Source: Macrothele yani
Lineage: Eukaryota; Arthropoda; Arachnida; Araneae; Macrothelidae
DNA: 64,000 nucleotides
Assembly (NCBI GenBank): GCA_039090855.1
Contig: CM077002.1
Location: 86,804,194 to 86,868,193, forward strand
Direction: 5' to 3'
The notes beneath the pieces are model-generated. The model was not told where the DNA came from. It did not search any database and worked only from the letters and a program-made list of their open reading frames with translations. This document shows positions 45,069 to 55,363 of this stretch, in pieces. Numbering within the stretch: position 1 is the stretch's first letter; each line of letters starts with the position of its first letter. The position numbers were made by a program, and so were the translations under genes.

Positions 45069-45343
45069 TTCGATAATTCCCGTTAAACATTTATAATACT
45101 GAAAGTAATAAGAGGAAGACATGAAGTCATTAATTACTAGAATCAAAGACTATGTACAAACCAATTGAACGACATCAAAAACTTTTGCAACAAAAACCTC
45201 AAAACACAATAGCACTTACACCCAAAAGATCTATGCCTACTACCAAGACATTTTCTCTATAAAACATCAAGTACAAACAATGAGAACATGTGCAAAAAAT
45301 CCATTAAAAAAACTCGATATCAACTCCCCCCAACCAGCAAGCA

Positions 45344-45390
45344 GACTTTGAACGCTTTCATTCAACAGCTGTGGACATCATCGGAAAGCA
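45344..45390 (-). ncRNA. Hammerhead-like ribozyme, PLE-H inverted tail
   Basis: Minus strand: CTTT, CCGATGA, extra T, stem II GTCCA/TGAAT (partly lost), GAAA, GCGTTC, AAAG. Stem I is perfect, the core has C for U4. Confidence 0.5.
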
Positions 45391-45474
45391 GTTGTTGCAC
45401 GCTGGTCATCTACCAACCATGTGTGTCGAGCGTATCAAGCAGGCTCACGATCCTTTTACCGATCTAATAGCTGG

Positions 45475-46579
45475 AATATAACTTGTTTAGTCACAACTAC
45501 CCATTTGGTTTATGTGGCTATACTGTATGCTTCGTAATTTCTGCTATAACATAATATTTTAAGGATGTGGGATATAAAATATTTCAACTATTATATCTTG
45601 CTCAAAATGACAGCACTTACCCAATATGGCATAAATTGGGAAGGTTATTGCTGGCTGTTTTTACTCACAGGTATTTATCTCGGACGTTCGGCAGTTGACA
45701 GTTTCGTGCGGAATAAGTTCGTAGAACTAAAAGCACTCACAGGTTTATATGAAAACTTACAACCAGAGCCGAGATTCGAATAAAAAATGAAGATGAAGTT
45801 TAAAAGAATCAATGAAACAAAAGACTATATACAGTGTGATTAAAATCATTATCTTTTATCGACGTCGCCTTCATGTAAAATCAAGCTACCAAAAAGCATT
45901 CGTAGTCACACCAAGACCAAGAGGTTTGCATAAAATTTGGACAGAAAGCAGAGAATTACTTGTAATGGGTACTCTTTAACCTTGCTGAACATTGACCAAT
46001 AATAGCTGTACCACTGAAGACGACCGTGATGTACTTGGATCGAAACTAGTCTGGTAGTGTTTGAGTAGTGAGTGCCTATTACAAGTAATTCTCTGTCCAA
46101 ATTTTGTGCAAACCTCTTGGTCTTGGTGTGACTACGGAGGCTCTCTTATAGCTTGATTTTACATGAAGACAACATCGATAAAATATAATGATTTTACTCA
46201 CACTGTATATAGTCTTTTGTTTCATTGACTCTTTTAAACTTCATCTTCATTTTTTATTCGAATCTGGACTCTGGTTGTAAGTTTTCATATAAACCTGCGA
46301 GTGTTTTTAGTTCTACGAACTTAGTCTGCACGAAACTGTCAACTGCCGAATGCCCGAGATAAATACCTGTGAGTAAAAACAGCCAACAATAACCTTCCCA
46401 ATTTGTGCCATATTGGGTAAATACTGTCATTTTGAACAAGTTATAATAGTTGAAATACTTTATATTCCACATTCTTAAATAATTCTGTTATAGTAGAAAT
46501 TACGAAGCATATGTGCACTCAAGTTGAAGACTTTTATAACGTGTGTAACAGTAATAATAATAGTTGTACAACTATTAAC
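45475..46579. mobile_element. PLE-I tail-only inverted dimer
   Basis: Flanked by a 13-base duplication with one mismatch (ATCTAATAGCTGG 45462-45474; ATCTAATAGCCGG 46580-46592). Arms of about 470 bases mirror around 46018. No RT or endonuclease remains. I assign it to PLEs because of the tail-out mirror structure, the target duplication length and a hammerhead at the centre. It inserted exactly at the head-to-head joint of PLE-H. Confidence 0.7.
46009..46056 (+). ncRNA. Hammerhead-like ribozyme, PLE-I
   Basis: Stem I TACCA (46009-46013) and TGGTA (46052-46056), five perfect pairs. Core CTGAAGA, extra C, stem II GACC/GGATC with a bulge, GAAA (46042-46045), palindrome ACTAGT, and a canonical GTC cleavage triplet (46049-46051). 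Confidence 0.75.
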
Positions 46580-46744
46580 ATCTAATAGCCGGAGGTGCCA
46601 TCTATGGAAAATTCTGAACTTGAGATATTTACTTACTTTTCCATAGATGGCGCTACCTATATTTACCTCCAGCTAGCTATTAGATCGGTAAAGGGATCGT
46701 GAGCCTGCTTGATACATACGCTTGGCACACATGCTTGGTAGATA

Positions 46745-46921
46745 GATGACCAGCGTACAACACACATGCTTAGATGACCAGCGTACAACACACATGATAG
46801 ATGACCAGCGTACAACACAATGATAGATGACCAGCATACAACACACATGATAGATGACCAGCGTACAACACAATGATAGATGACCAGCATACAACACACA
46901 TGATAGATGACCAGCGTACAA
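46745..46921. repeat. 27-bp tandem repeat, seven units, in PLE-H tail
   Basis: GATGACCAGC begins at 46745, 46773, 46800, 46826, 46853, 46879 and 46906. The unit ends in TACAACACACAT or TACAACACAAT. The full PLE-H copy has one unit at the same place (near 53073), so the array expanded in this copy, directly upstream of the hammerhead. Confidence 0.9.
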
Positions 46922-46929
46922 CTACTACA

Positions 46930-46977
46930 GTACTTTCCAAGGATGTCCACAGCTGTTGGATGAAAACATTCAAAGTC
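46930..46977 (+). ncRNA. Hammerhead-like ribozyme, PLE-H pseudo-LTR
   Basis: Stem I ACTTT/AAAGT, degenerate core CCAAGGA, extra T, stem II GTCCA/TGGAT with loop CAGCTGT, GAAA, ACATTC. Predicted cleavage after C46971. Confidence 0.55.
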
Positions 46978-47569
46978 TGCGTGCTGGTTGATGGAGAGTT
47001 GATATCCAGTTCTTTAAATAGATTTTTCACACATGTTCTTGTGGTTTGTACTTGATGCTTCATAGAGAAAACATCTTGGTAGTTAAGCGTAGGTATTTTG
47101 GGCATAAGTGCTATTCTGTTTTGAGGTTTTTGTTGCAAAAGTTTTTGATGTGATTCAATTAGTTTGTACATAGTCTTTGGTTTGTATAGTGTAATGTTTT
47201 TGATATTTTAGTTATGGATGAAATATTTCAAAAGGTCTTTCAATTACTTTTGTGTACAGTCTTATGTATATGTATTACTTTTGTGTACAGTCTTTGAAGT
47301 CGTAGAGATACGGAGGACGTAGTTAATGTGAATTTTTCTGTGGGTTTAATTGAAGGCATGATTTTAAACTTTGTAAATATGTACAAAATTCTAGCGGATA
47401 ATGCTTAACTTGGCATTCCTTTCTAGCGATGGGAACATTTCACGCACGTGTTTTCCGGTCTTTGTTGATGTTATTGTCCTAAAGTCCGTTGTATGCGATG
47501 ACTGGCTTTACTTCTCACACTTTTCGCTGGGTATACTCATTGGATCTTTGCCTTAGGATTCCAAACACA

Positions 47570-48510
47570 TCAATTTTTACCGTTCTTTATACTCGAAATT
47601 TTCGCCCATCCTCTGGGCATCCTCAGGAGCGTGGCGACTTTACCACCGATGTTCGTGGTTAACTTCGCACTAATGGAGTCCGATACTCCTTGTTGCCATT
47701 CGTCGGATATACTTTCCTGGATATATTTCGTTATCAAGCCCGGCTGGCGCCATCTATGTTTCATTAAAACAACTTTTTTTTTTTTATTTCTTCTCCTATC
47801 CTGGTTTTCTTGTCTTTTTTGCCGGTTTTTATTTTGTTGTTGTTTTTCTTGTCTTATTAGTTCTTTCCACAGGCCCGATAATGTGCTAGGGTCATTTTGG
47901 TTACATACCCTTGCTTTATTTTTATAGATTAATATTGCTTCTTCCCTCCTCATTTGCCTTTCCGATTTTTTATTCTTTTTTAGCATTTTAATTTCATCGA
48001 ATTTTGGGAATGTCCGGTTTTCCATGCAGAATTGCACTAAACAAGTTTTGGCTTCTTTTTTTGCCAATTAGATATGGGTTGTTTAAGTCTTTTATTTAAT
48101 CTGTTTTTCGTACTTCCAATGTACGATATTGGGGGTATGTGTGCAATTGGAATTTCGTAGGTTCCTGATTCTTTTAGCATTTTTCCTCTGTTTTTTTGTT
48201 GACAGTCATACTTTCCACGGTGTGCACTGAGCTTCCTAGTTGTAAGTCATATTTAGCACAGTGCCTATTGATTTCATTACTCACTCCTTCCAAGTATGGG
48301 AAAGCTCCAATGTATTTCAATTTTTTCTTCCTCATCTTCCTTTGGTTGTGCACTTCTTGGCCTTCTTTACTCTGAGTCACATGCTTTTTACTCTCATGTA
48401 TCCATTTATTAATTAGCTTGCTCGGGTACCCATACTCTTGTGCTATTTTCGAGATAAACTCTAGCTCTTGATTTTTTAGCCTGTTGTTAGATGTGTGTAC
48501 ACACACATCT
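47570..48510 (-). pseudogene. PLE-E GIY-YIG endonuclease, left arm
   Basis: Linker and endonuclease in two frames (48174-48536 and 47570-48067) split by frameshifts near 48175 and 48070. Landmarks: Y-L-E-G-V-S-N-E-I-N-R in the linker, then S-Y-I-G-S-T-K-N-R-L-N-K-R-L, E-A-K-T-C-L-V-Q-F-C-M-E-N and the R-R-E-E-A-I-L-I-Y helix with the conserved Glu. The tail of the protein is very basic, as in PLE-D. Confidence 0.8.
47591..47632 (-). ncRNA. Hammerhead-like ribozyme, PLE-E left arm
   Basis: Minus strand, same sequence as the right-arm motif; core at 47620-47626. Confidence 0.7.
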
Positions 48511-48549
48511 AAGCGTACACACACATACACACACATCTAAGCGTACACA

Positions 48550-49511
48550 CACACATCTAACAACAGGCTAAAAAATCAAGAGCTAGAGTTTATCTCGAAA
48601 ATAGCACAAGAGTATGGGTACCCGAGCAAGCTAATTAATAAATGGATACATGAGAGTAAAAAGCATGTGACTCAGAGTAAAGAAGGCCAAGAAGTGCACA
48701 ACCAAAGGAAGATGAGGAAGAAAAAATTGAAATACATTGGAGCTTTCCCATACTTGGAAGGAGTGAGTAATGAAATCAATAGGCACTGTGCTAAATATGA
48801 TTTACAACTAGGAAGCTCAGTGCACACAGTGAAAAGTATGACTGTCAACAAAAAAACAGAGGAAAAAATGCTAGAAGAATCAGGAACCTACGAAATTCCA
48901 ATTGCACACATACCCCCAATATCGTACATTGGAAGTACGAAAAACAGATTAAAAAAAAGACCTTAACAACACATATCTAATTGGCAAAAAAAAGAAGCCA
49001 AAACTGCTTTAGTGCAATTCTGCATGGAAAACCGGACATTCCCAAAATTCGATGAAATTAAAATGCTAAAAAAGAATAAAAAATCGGAAAGGCAAATGAG
49101 GAGGGAAGAAGCAATATTAATCTATAAAAATAAAGCAAGAGTATGTAACCAGAATGACCCTAGCACATTATCGGGCCTGTGGAAAGAACTAATAAGACAA
49201 GAAAAACAACAACAAAATAAAAACCGGCAAAAAAGACAAGAAAACATGGATAGAAGAAATAAAAAAAAATGAAATAAAAAAAAAATTAAAAAAAAAATAA
49301 AAAAAAAGTTGTTTTAATGAAACATAGATGGCGCCAGCCGGGCTTGATAACGAAATATATCCAGGAAAGTATATCCGACGAATGGCAACAAGGAGTATCG
49401 GACTCCATTAGCACGAAGTTAACCACGAACATCGGTGGTAAAGTCGCCACGCTCCTGAGGATGCCCAGAGGATGGGCGAAAATTTCGAGTATAAAGAACG
49501 GTAAAAATTGA
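48550..49511 (+). pseudogene. PLE-E GIY-YIG endonuclease, right arm
   Basis: Plus-strand counterpart: linker E-F-I-S-K-I-A-Q-E-Y-G-Y-P, then G-T-Y-E-I-P-I-A and S-Y-I-G-S-T-K-N-R-L (about 48883-48955). A stop at 48964 (L-K-Q changed to P-stop-Q) is followed by T-A-L-V-Q-F-C-M-E-N-R and the Glu helix, then a poly-lysine tract around an A-rich expansion (49255-49310) and a final open segment to 49511. The A-rich run is longer than in the left arm. Confidence 0.8.
49449..49492 (+). ncRNA. Hammerhead-like ribozyme, PLE-E right arm
   Basis: Stem I CTC/GAG, core CTGAGGA (49455-49461), extra T, stem II GCCCA/TGGGC with a GAGGA loop, GAAA, AATT, then T-C before GAG. It lies inside the C-terminal open frame, so coding and ribozyme sequence overlap. 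Confidence 0.7.
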
Positions 49512-50594
49512 TGTGTTTGGAATCCTAAGGCAAAGATCCAATGAGTATACCCAGCGAAAAGTGTGAGAAGTAAAGCCAGTCATCGCATACAACGGACTTT
49601 AGGACAATAACACCAACAAAGACCGGAAAACACATGCGTGAAATGTTTCCATCGCTAGAAAGGAATGCCAAGGTAAGCATTATCCGCTAGAATTTTGGAC
49701 AAGTTACTTTGAAATATCGCACGTAAAAGAGAATAGTAGAATGATTAGAGCTATATAATAGTCAGAATTAGAACTACTAATTAGAATTGCTTTGTAAATA
49801 TGTTTTTTAAGTTGAGTTTTCAAAGCCTTTTTTGTTGCAAAGCTTTTGATGTCGTTCAATTTTTGTGCATAGTCTTTGGTTCGTATGATGTAATGTTTTT
49901 GATAGTTTTAAGTTGTGGATGAAATGAATGTTTCAAAATGTCTTTCAATTAATTACTTTTGTACACGTCTTATGTTCATATCTTAGTCTTCAAAGTTGTG
50001 GTGATATGGAGGGGCGGTTAAATATTGTGAAAGTTCAATCGAAGGCATGACTTTTACCTTTGTACATGTGTTTTTAAGTTGTGGTTTCTGAGGTTTTATT
50101 ACATTATTGATGTATGTGAATTTGTTGGTACTGATGTGTGTAAGTCTTCATTCAGTTCATTACAACTTGTATGTTTTTGAGGTTAACAAGAAATTACATT
50201 GTTTTTGGTGTTTCATGTGTTAATACTGAATTAGAATAGGATGAGATGGCAATCATCTCTCCGGCATGATAGCAATTGAGCAAACTCTACGTGCCAGAAA
50301 TGTAATAATCAGAACAATGGGCTGCACTGCATATGTAAGATCATTTTTTGTATTTGTTTAACTATACTGAGCATGTTTATGGCAAAGTATTTGTATGGGC
50401 TTTCAAGCTTAAGCAGTACATTGCACATTGCAAACTTTGAGTTACATGCAGAACTCTTAGGAAGCTCAGTGTGTGCAGAAGCATGATCTAACATGAAGTA
50501 CTGAAGTTTTTTCAAGAAATAAGAGGTGGAGACACTGAAGTTTTACAAAAAATCTAAGATTAAATTTGTTAAAAACTAAATACAGCTGGAATTT

Positions 50595-52870
50595 TTGGTG
50601 ACATGTCACAATTTTGGTATGATACCCAATTACCTTAAGTTAAAATCCATACGATTAGGTTATAAAGACAATAAAATATTAAGAATTTGCCAATTAAAAC
50701 GTTTGACTGCTGAGATTGTAGAAAAATGTAGGCTTATATATAATCTCCAAGCAGAACTATTGCATTGCTGGCATGATTTGCATTCAGAGTCCGAATTTGT
50801 ATATGGAGCTATTTGTAAGGATTATTTGTTGGATTTCTCTTTAATGGAAATTGATGAGATTGTGCAAAAAACATATGTCCAGTACAAGACAAGTTAATGC
50901 AAGAAAACTGAATAATTTGTTGGACAATATTAAAAGACCGCAAGAATACTGTAATGATTTCAAAGTTTTCCAGAATCAATCGCAAGAGGAACTAAACTAT
51001 ACACAGCTTGCTGTATTGCAGAGGGAGAAACATTCGCATTCCCTCAACAATTACCTGTGACAGAGGAATATAGCCCCAGATTGGAAGATATTATGAACAA
51101 AATTCCAACTGCTGATAAAAATGAAGTTGGTTTCTAAATTATACCACATGATTTTAAAAGAGTATAACACTGAACATGGACAGAATTATAGATTTAATAA
51201 ATTTAAATATGAAAACGAACAGCTTATGTAATTACGTAAAAATCCGGATTTAAAATTCTGCGAAGCAGATAAATCTGCTCAAATTGTTCTCTTTAATTTG
51301 GATGAGTATAATGCAAAAGTTAAAATAGCCATTGCAGATTTAAAATGCAATATGGTTAAAACAGATCCTACAGACAAGCAGACTCGGTTTTTGGTGGCAG
51401 TCAGAAATACTAGTTTGCTACCTGAAGCGATCAAAAAGCGTATCCACCTGTTTGAGCGAGTATACCAAGGATTTTTGCCAAAATCAAAACCCATAAAGAA
51501 AAGAGTCCAATGCGATTGATTGTTTCAAAACAGAGATCTTATTCCATTGGAACGGAATATTTACAGATTTTTGGCACCGTTATGCATGAAAACTGCATTT
51601 CATTTGAAAAATACATCTTTCATCGATCAAATTAAAGATATTAATCAAGATTTAACAGATTATTATATGGCAAGCCTTGATGCCAAGGCCTTGTTTCTGG
51701 CAGTTGATATTATTATAAAAAAATTAGAACAGGGGAGGTACTTGGATGAAAGGCAAATAGCAAATTTGAAAAGGGTCTTGTTATTTATTAACAATGACAA
51801 CATTTTTATTTTTGATGGAACTATGTATAAACAAGAGCAAGGAGGACCTATGGGACCGCCTTTGTCCACAATTTATGCAGAGGTAATCATGGATTTTATT
51901 GAACATAAAGTTATTGAAAACATGGAGGAGCCTCTGTTAATATATTGTCGTTATGTTGACGATATTTTCATTTTGTCTAAATTAAATGAAGTACAATTAC
52001 AAACTTTGGGTAAAATGTTTACAACAATTTGTTCGTCTATAGAATTAACTATTGAGCTTGAAGAAAATAACAGGATGCCTTTCTTGGATGTTTTGTTGCT
52101 GAAAAATTCAACCAACTTTGATTTTAAAGTTTTCAGAAAACCTTTCTACATTCCAGTAATAATTCCATATGACTCATACCATCCTAAGATTCAAAAAAGC
52201 AATAGTATTAAAAACTAGCTAAAAAGAGCCTTTATGCATACTTCTAATAGAACATTCAGAATTGAAGAAATACAATATATTGAAGAAATTACAAGAAAAT
52301 ATGGTTACTCCCAGAGATTAATAAATAAATGGACTACTGAGGTCAAAAGAATGTTTGGTAAAAACATACAATCTGATTTAAAAAATCAACCATATCAATG
52401 GGTAAGAGCTTTTACATTTATTAAAGGTTTTTCTGGTGAGATTAATAAATTGGCTGCAAAATTTGGTTTGCAAATGAGTAGTACAGTTTGTTCTATCCAG
52501 AACTTAATCATTACTAATGATAGGTCTTGAGTGTAATCCAATCATGTCTTATATTGGCAGTACAAAGAATAGGTTGAGATTACGGCTGAAACAACATATC
52601 AGAAATTGGCAAAAAGAAAAAAAGAAAAAAAGGAGCTACAACTGCGTTAATACAACATTGCATTGATAACAAGGTATACCCAAATTTCGATCAGATAAAT
52701 TTTTTGAAAAGATGTACATCAGAAGAGCATTCAAGAACAGCTGAAGCAATATTAATACAAAAAATTGTAAACATATTTGCAATATTAATGATCCAAGACA
52801 GCTTGAAAATTATTGGCAAGAAATGATACAGCTTGAAAGTAATTTTAAAAAAGCCAAAAAAAGGGAGGAA
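50595..52870 (+). pseudogene. PLE-H RT-GIY-YIG polyprotein, near complete
   Basis: N-terminal L-V-T-C-H-N-F-G-M-I-P-N-Y-L-K-L (50598-50645). RT fingers: F-C-E-A-D-K-S-A-Q (51255-51281). Palm: M-A-S-L-D-A-K-A-L-F (51667-51696), G-G-P-M-G-P-P-L-S-T, and catalytic C-R-Y-V-D-D-I-F-I-L (about 51946-51975). Thumb: F-R-K-P-F-Y-I-P-V. Linker: F-I-K-G-F-S-G-E-I-N. Endonuclease: the first half is lost near 52530, then S-Y-I-G-S-T-K-N-R-L (about 52549-52578) and T-A-L-I-Q-H-C. Frameshifts near 50880, 51130 and 52530 and stops near 51229, 51518 and 52216 break it. An N-terminal methionine is not clear. Confidence 0.8.
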
Positions 52871-53093
52871 AAAATAATAAATAAATAAAATGAATAAAAT
52901 AACACTGAGGGAAAGAGTAAAAACATTTCCAGAAAACAGTTAACTTGATTTAAATTGTGAACTTCAGATACTTCCATTTTCTATAGATGGCACCACCTCT
53001 GTTTACCTCCAGCTATTGGATCAGTAAAGGGATCATGAGCCTGCTTGATACACTTGACACACACGCTTGGTAGATGACCAGTGTGCAACAACT

Positions 53094-53140
53094 ACTTTCT
53101 GAGGATGTCCACAGCTGTTGCATGAAAATGTTCAAAGTCT
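53094..53140 (+). ncRNA. Hammerhead-like ribozyme, PLE-H 3' tail
   Basis: Stem I ACTTT/AAAGT (five pairs), exact core CTGAGGA, extra T, stem II GTCCA/TGCAT (one mismatch), GAAA, ATGTTC. Predicted cleavage after C53133. Confidence 0.65.
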
Positions 53141-53888
53141 GCTTGCTGGTTAGGGGGGAGTCGATTATAGTTATTTAAATGGATTTTTCGCACATGTTCT
53201 CGTGGTTTGTACTTGATGCTTTATAGAGAAAACATCTTGGTAGTTAGGTGTAGATATTTTGGGCGTAAGTGCTGTTGTGTTTTGAGGTTTCTGTTGCAAA
53301 AGTTTTTGATGTTGTTCAATTAATTTGTGCATAGTCTTTGCTTCGTATGGTGTTATGTTTTTGATATTTTAGCTGTGGATGAAATGTTTCAAAACGTTTT
53401 AGAATTACTTTTGTGTACGGTCTTATGTTTGCATTTTAAAGTCTTCAAAGTCGTAGTGATATGGAGGGCGTGGTTAATGTGAATTTTCCAGTGGGTTCAA
53501 TTAAAGGCATGATTTTTAACTTTCTAAATATGTTTTTTAGGTTGAGTTTTCAAAGCCTTTTTGTTGCAAGGTTTTTTATGTCATTCAATTTATTTGTGCA
53601 TAGTGTTTGGTTTGTATGATGTAATGTTTTTGATAGCTTAAGTTTTGGATGAAATGTTTCAAAATGCCTTTCAATTACTTTTGTATATGTCTTATGTTCA
53701 TATTTTAGTCTTTGAAGTTGTGGTGATACAGAGGGGTGGTTAATATCATGAAAGTTCAATCGAAGGCATGACTTTTACCTTTGTACATATGCTTTTAAGT
53801 TTTTTGCACATTGTATATATTATACTTGTATGTCATCTGTTCACGTGGGAAATGGGTGGATAAAATTTGAAAGAATGCCGGTGTGACA

Positions 53889-53969
53889 TGGAAGAAAATA
53901 TCTCAGGACAAAGAGTGATGCAGGGAACTTGGGAAGACCTTCATCTAGCAATGGACTGAAAATGGTTGA
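53889..53969 (+). pseudogene. LINE 3' end fragment
   Basis: W-K-K-I-S-Q-D-K-E, stop, then R-E-L-G-K-T-F-I, stop, Q-W-T-E-N-G and stop. Same C-terminus as the fragment at 13250-13330, with two internal stops, in the same distance to a GATGTCGAT-type 3' end. Confidence 0.6.
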
Positions 53970-54570
53970 TGTCGATTATACATATCATGCATGCATTTAT
54001 TATATTAACCTTGTTTTTTTTTTTTACTATTCAGAATGCTACTTAAAACTGTACTTTGAATTAAATGAATTTCCTAAGTCTAAAGTTGGGTTTTTACCAA
54101 TAAAGTTATTCATGAAGAAAACATGAGGAGCAGAAATATTTGGATAACATGACATTTCAGTATGAGCCCTAAATCTGTTGAATGATAGCCATATTGAAAA
54201 CCCCTAATGATAATGGGTTCGTGTTTCTAGTAGATACGAAGAATTGTACTATGAAGTTAATGACATCAATTGCAGTAAGTGATGTGTCAATGTGTGGTAG
54301 ATGCCATAATATGTAGTACATGAGGAACACATAAGTCCCATTAGTAGTGAATAATGAATGCTCAGACATGTTTTTAAAGACTCCAAATAAATTACTGAAC
54401 AAAGAAACTAAAAAGGAAAGCTCATGCATGCATGAAAAGTAAATAAATAAGTAATCTGTGCATACACAAACACAGCTTATAAGTACTAGAAAGAAGAATT
54501 GTAAAACAGTGACTTAGAGATGAAGTTTTTAAGTTCGATGTGGTGATTTTGAAGCCGAAAGACTTTTTGC
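53970..54570. other. Unassigned sequence
   Basis: AT-rich. A minus-strand open stretch (54169-54429) has no recognisable motif and does not look like a missing SPATA20 exon. Confidence 0.35.
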
Positions 54571-55363
54571 CTCCTGTACAAGGTTGGATTAAGAATTTAG
54601 TGAGCCCCCAGGCTAAGACATCTGAGTGGGCTACAAGGCTAAGACATCTGAGTGGGCCCCCCTAAGAACTTATGGCAGAGAATCATAAATGAAGTCCATT
54701 AAAACATGTAACTGTAGCAATATGCTTGTGACAAATTATACATAGTGCATTCTTCAAACTAATAAATTACCTGCAAAGTTTTCATAAAAAGTTACTGTAT
54801 TTTACACTGTTCTCACAGAAACACGAGTTAAAAGCTTAAGATTCCTAGATTTTGTCTTATAATTTTTAATAATTTAACATTGTATACTTTCCTTGGTGCA
54901 TCTTTTTTACGATGCAATATGAAATCACAGCGGATGTCATCCATCAACAGTTTTCAAGGGTAAGCAGGGAGGTGTGTGTACATGGTAGTGAAAAAAGCTG
55001 AAACTATCCCTCACCAACCCCACTGTATACAGCGACACGAAACGTTTGCCCTTAGTGAGTCACTACCTTGAAATCTGTTCAACTTCTAGCCTCTGTTTGT
55101 GACCGAGTAAAAATCATACAAGACAAAAAAACTAAAACTATTTTACTTCTTTCTGTACAGGGTGATTCAGCTAAGCGTGTACAAACTTCTGGGAGGGGTA
55201 GGTTGCACACAAAAAAAGACAAATTAAAATCACATAGCAATTCAGGGTCGGAAACACCATCTTCATGTGCTAGTGTACAGAGAGGACGAGAAATGAAAGA
55301 GCGGCATGTAAGAGAACAAAATGCTTTTTATTACTCACAAGACATTTGCAAAATGCATTGAGG

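Larger units (their letters stand above)
43701..45143. mobile_element. PLE-B dimer B3 with target-site duplication
   Basis: Flanked by CAAAGACTATG (43690-43700, 45144-45154). The long left arm is minus-strand (43701 to about 45070) and the right arm is only an inverted tail (about 45071-45143) that ends with the same GTCATTAATTACTAGAA text as B1. It inserted in the PLE-H inverted tail. Confidence 0.9.
47383..49789. mobile_element. PLE-E inverted dimer with target-site duplication
   Basis: Flanked by CTTTGTAAATATGT (47369-47382, 49790-49803). The left arm is minus-strand (47383 to about 48510), the right arm plus-strand (about 48530-49789). Both arms carry endonuclease and tail; the RT is absent. 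The centre (about 48484-48565) is an ACACAC-rich hairpin in which ACATCTAAGCGTACACAC recurs. The right tail is about 85 bases longer. It inserted in the PLE-H pseudo-LTR. Confidence 0.9.
38012..53850. mobile_element. PLE-H three-part unit carrying four nested PLEs
   Basis: Inverted tail (38012-38522, 43352-43700, 45144-45474, 46580-46611), then a direct tail copy (46612-47382 and 49790 to about 50440), then a near-full plus copy (about 50441-53850). It resembles D and F but is older. PLE-F, PLE-B3, PLE-I and PLE-E interrupt it, each with its own target duplication. Without these it would be about 6 kb. The tail contains an internal direct repeat of roughly 0.27 kb. I found no duplication at its outer ends. 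It starts only 305 bases upstream of the SPATA20-like exon, so it lies in or near that gene. Confidence 0.8.

Noticed and set aside
45565..46472. A 72-codon frame with a hydrophobic stretch present in both arms of PLE-I (45565-45783 plus, 46254-46472 minus), possibly a conserved small membrane protein.
   Set aside because: The two copies differ by about a dozen amino-acid changes but only about three silent changes, so there is no sign of selection on the protein. It also reads antisense to the element.
48484..48565. CRISPR-like spaced repeats at the PLE-E centre.
   Set aside because: Only two or three ACATCTAAGCGT units in an AC-rich hairpin. The window is eukaryotic, and a tandem slip at the palindrome centre is sufficient.
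54169..54429. Possible missing SPATA20-like exon on the minus strand.
   Set aside because: No match to the family motifs (for example the W-N-G region) and no convincing splice sites.
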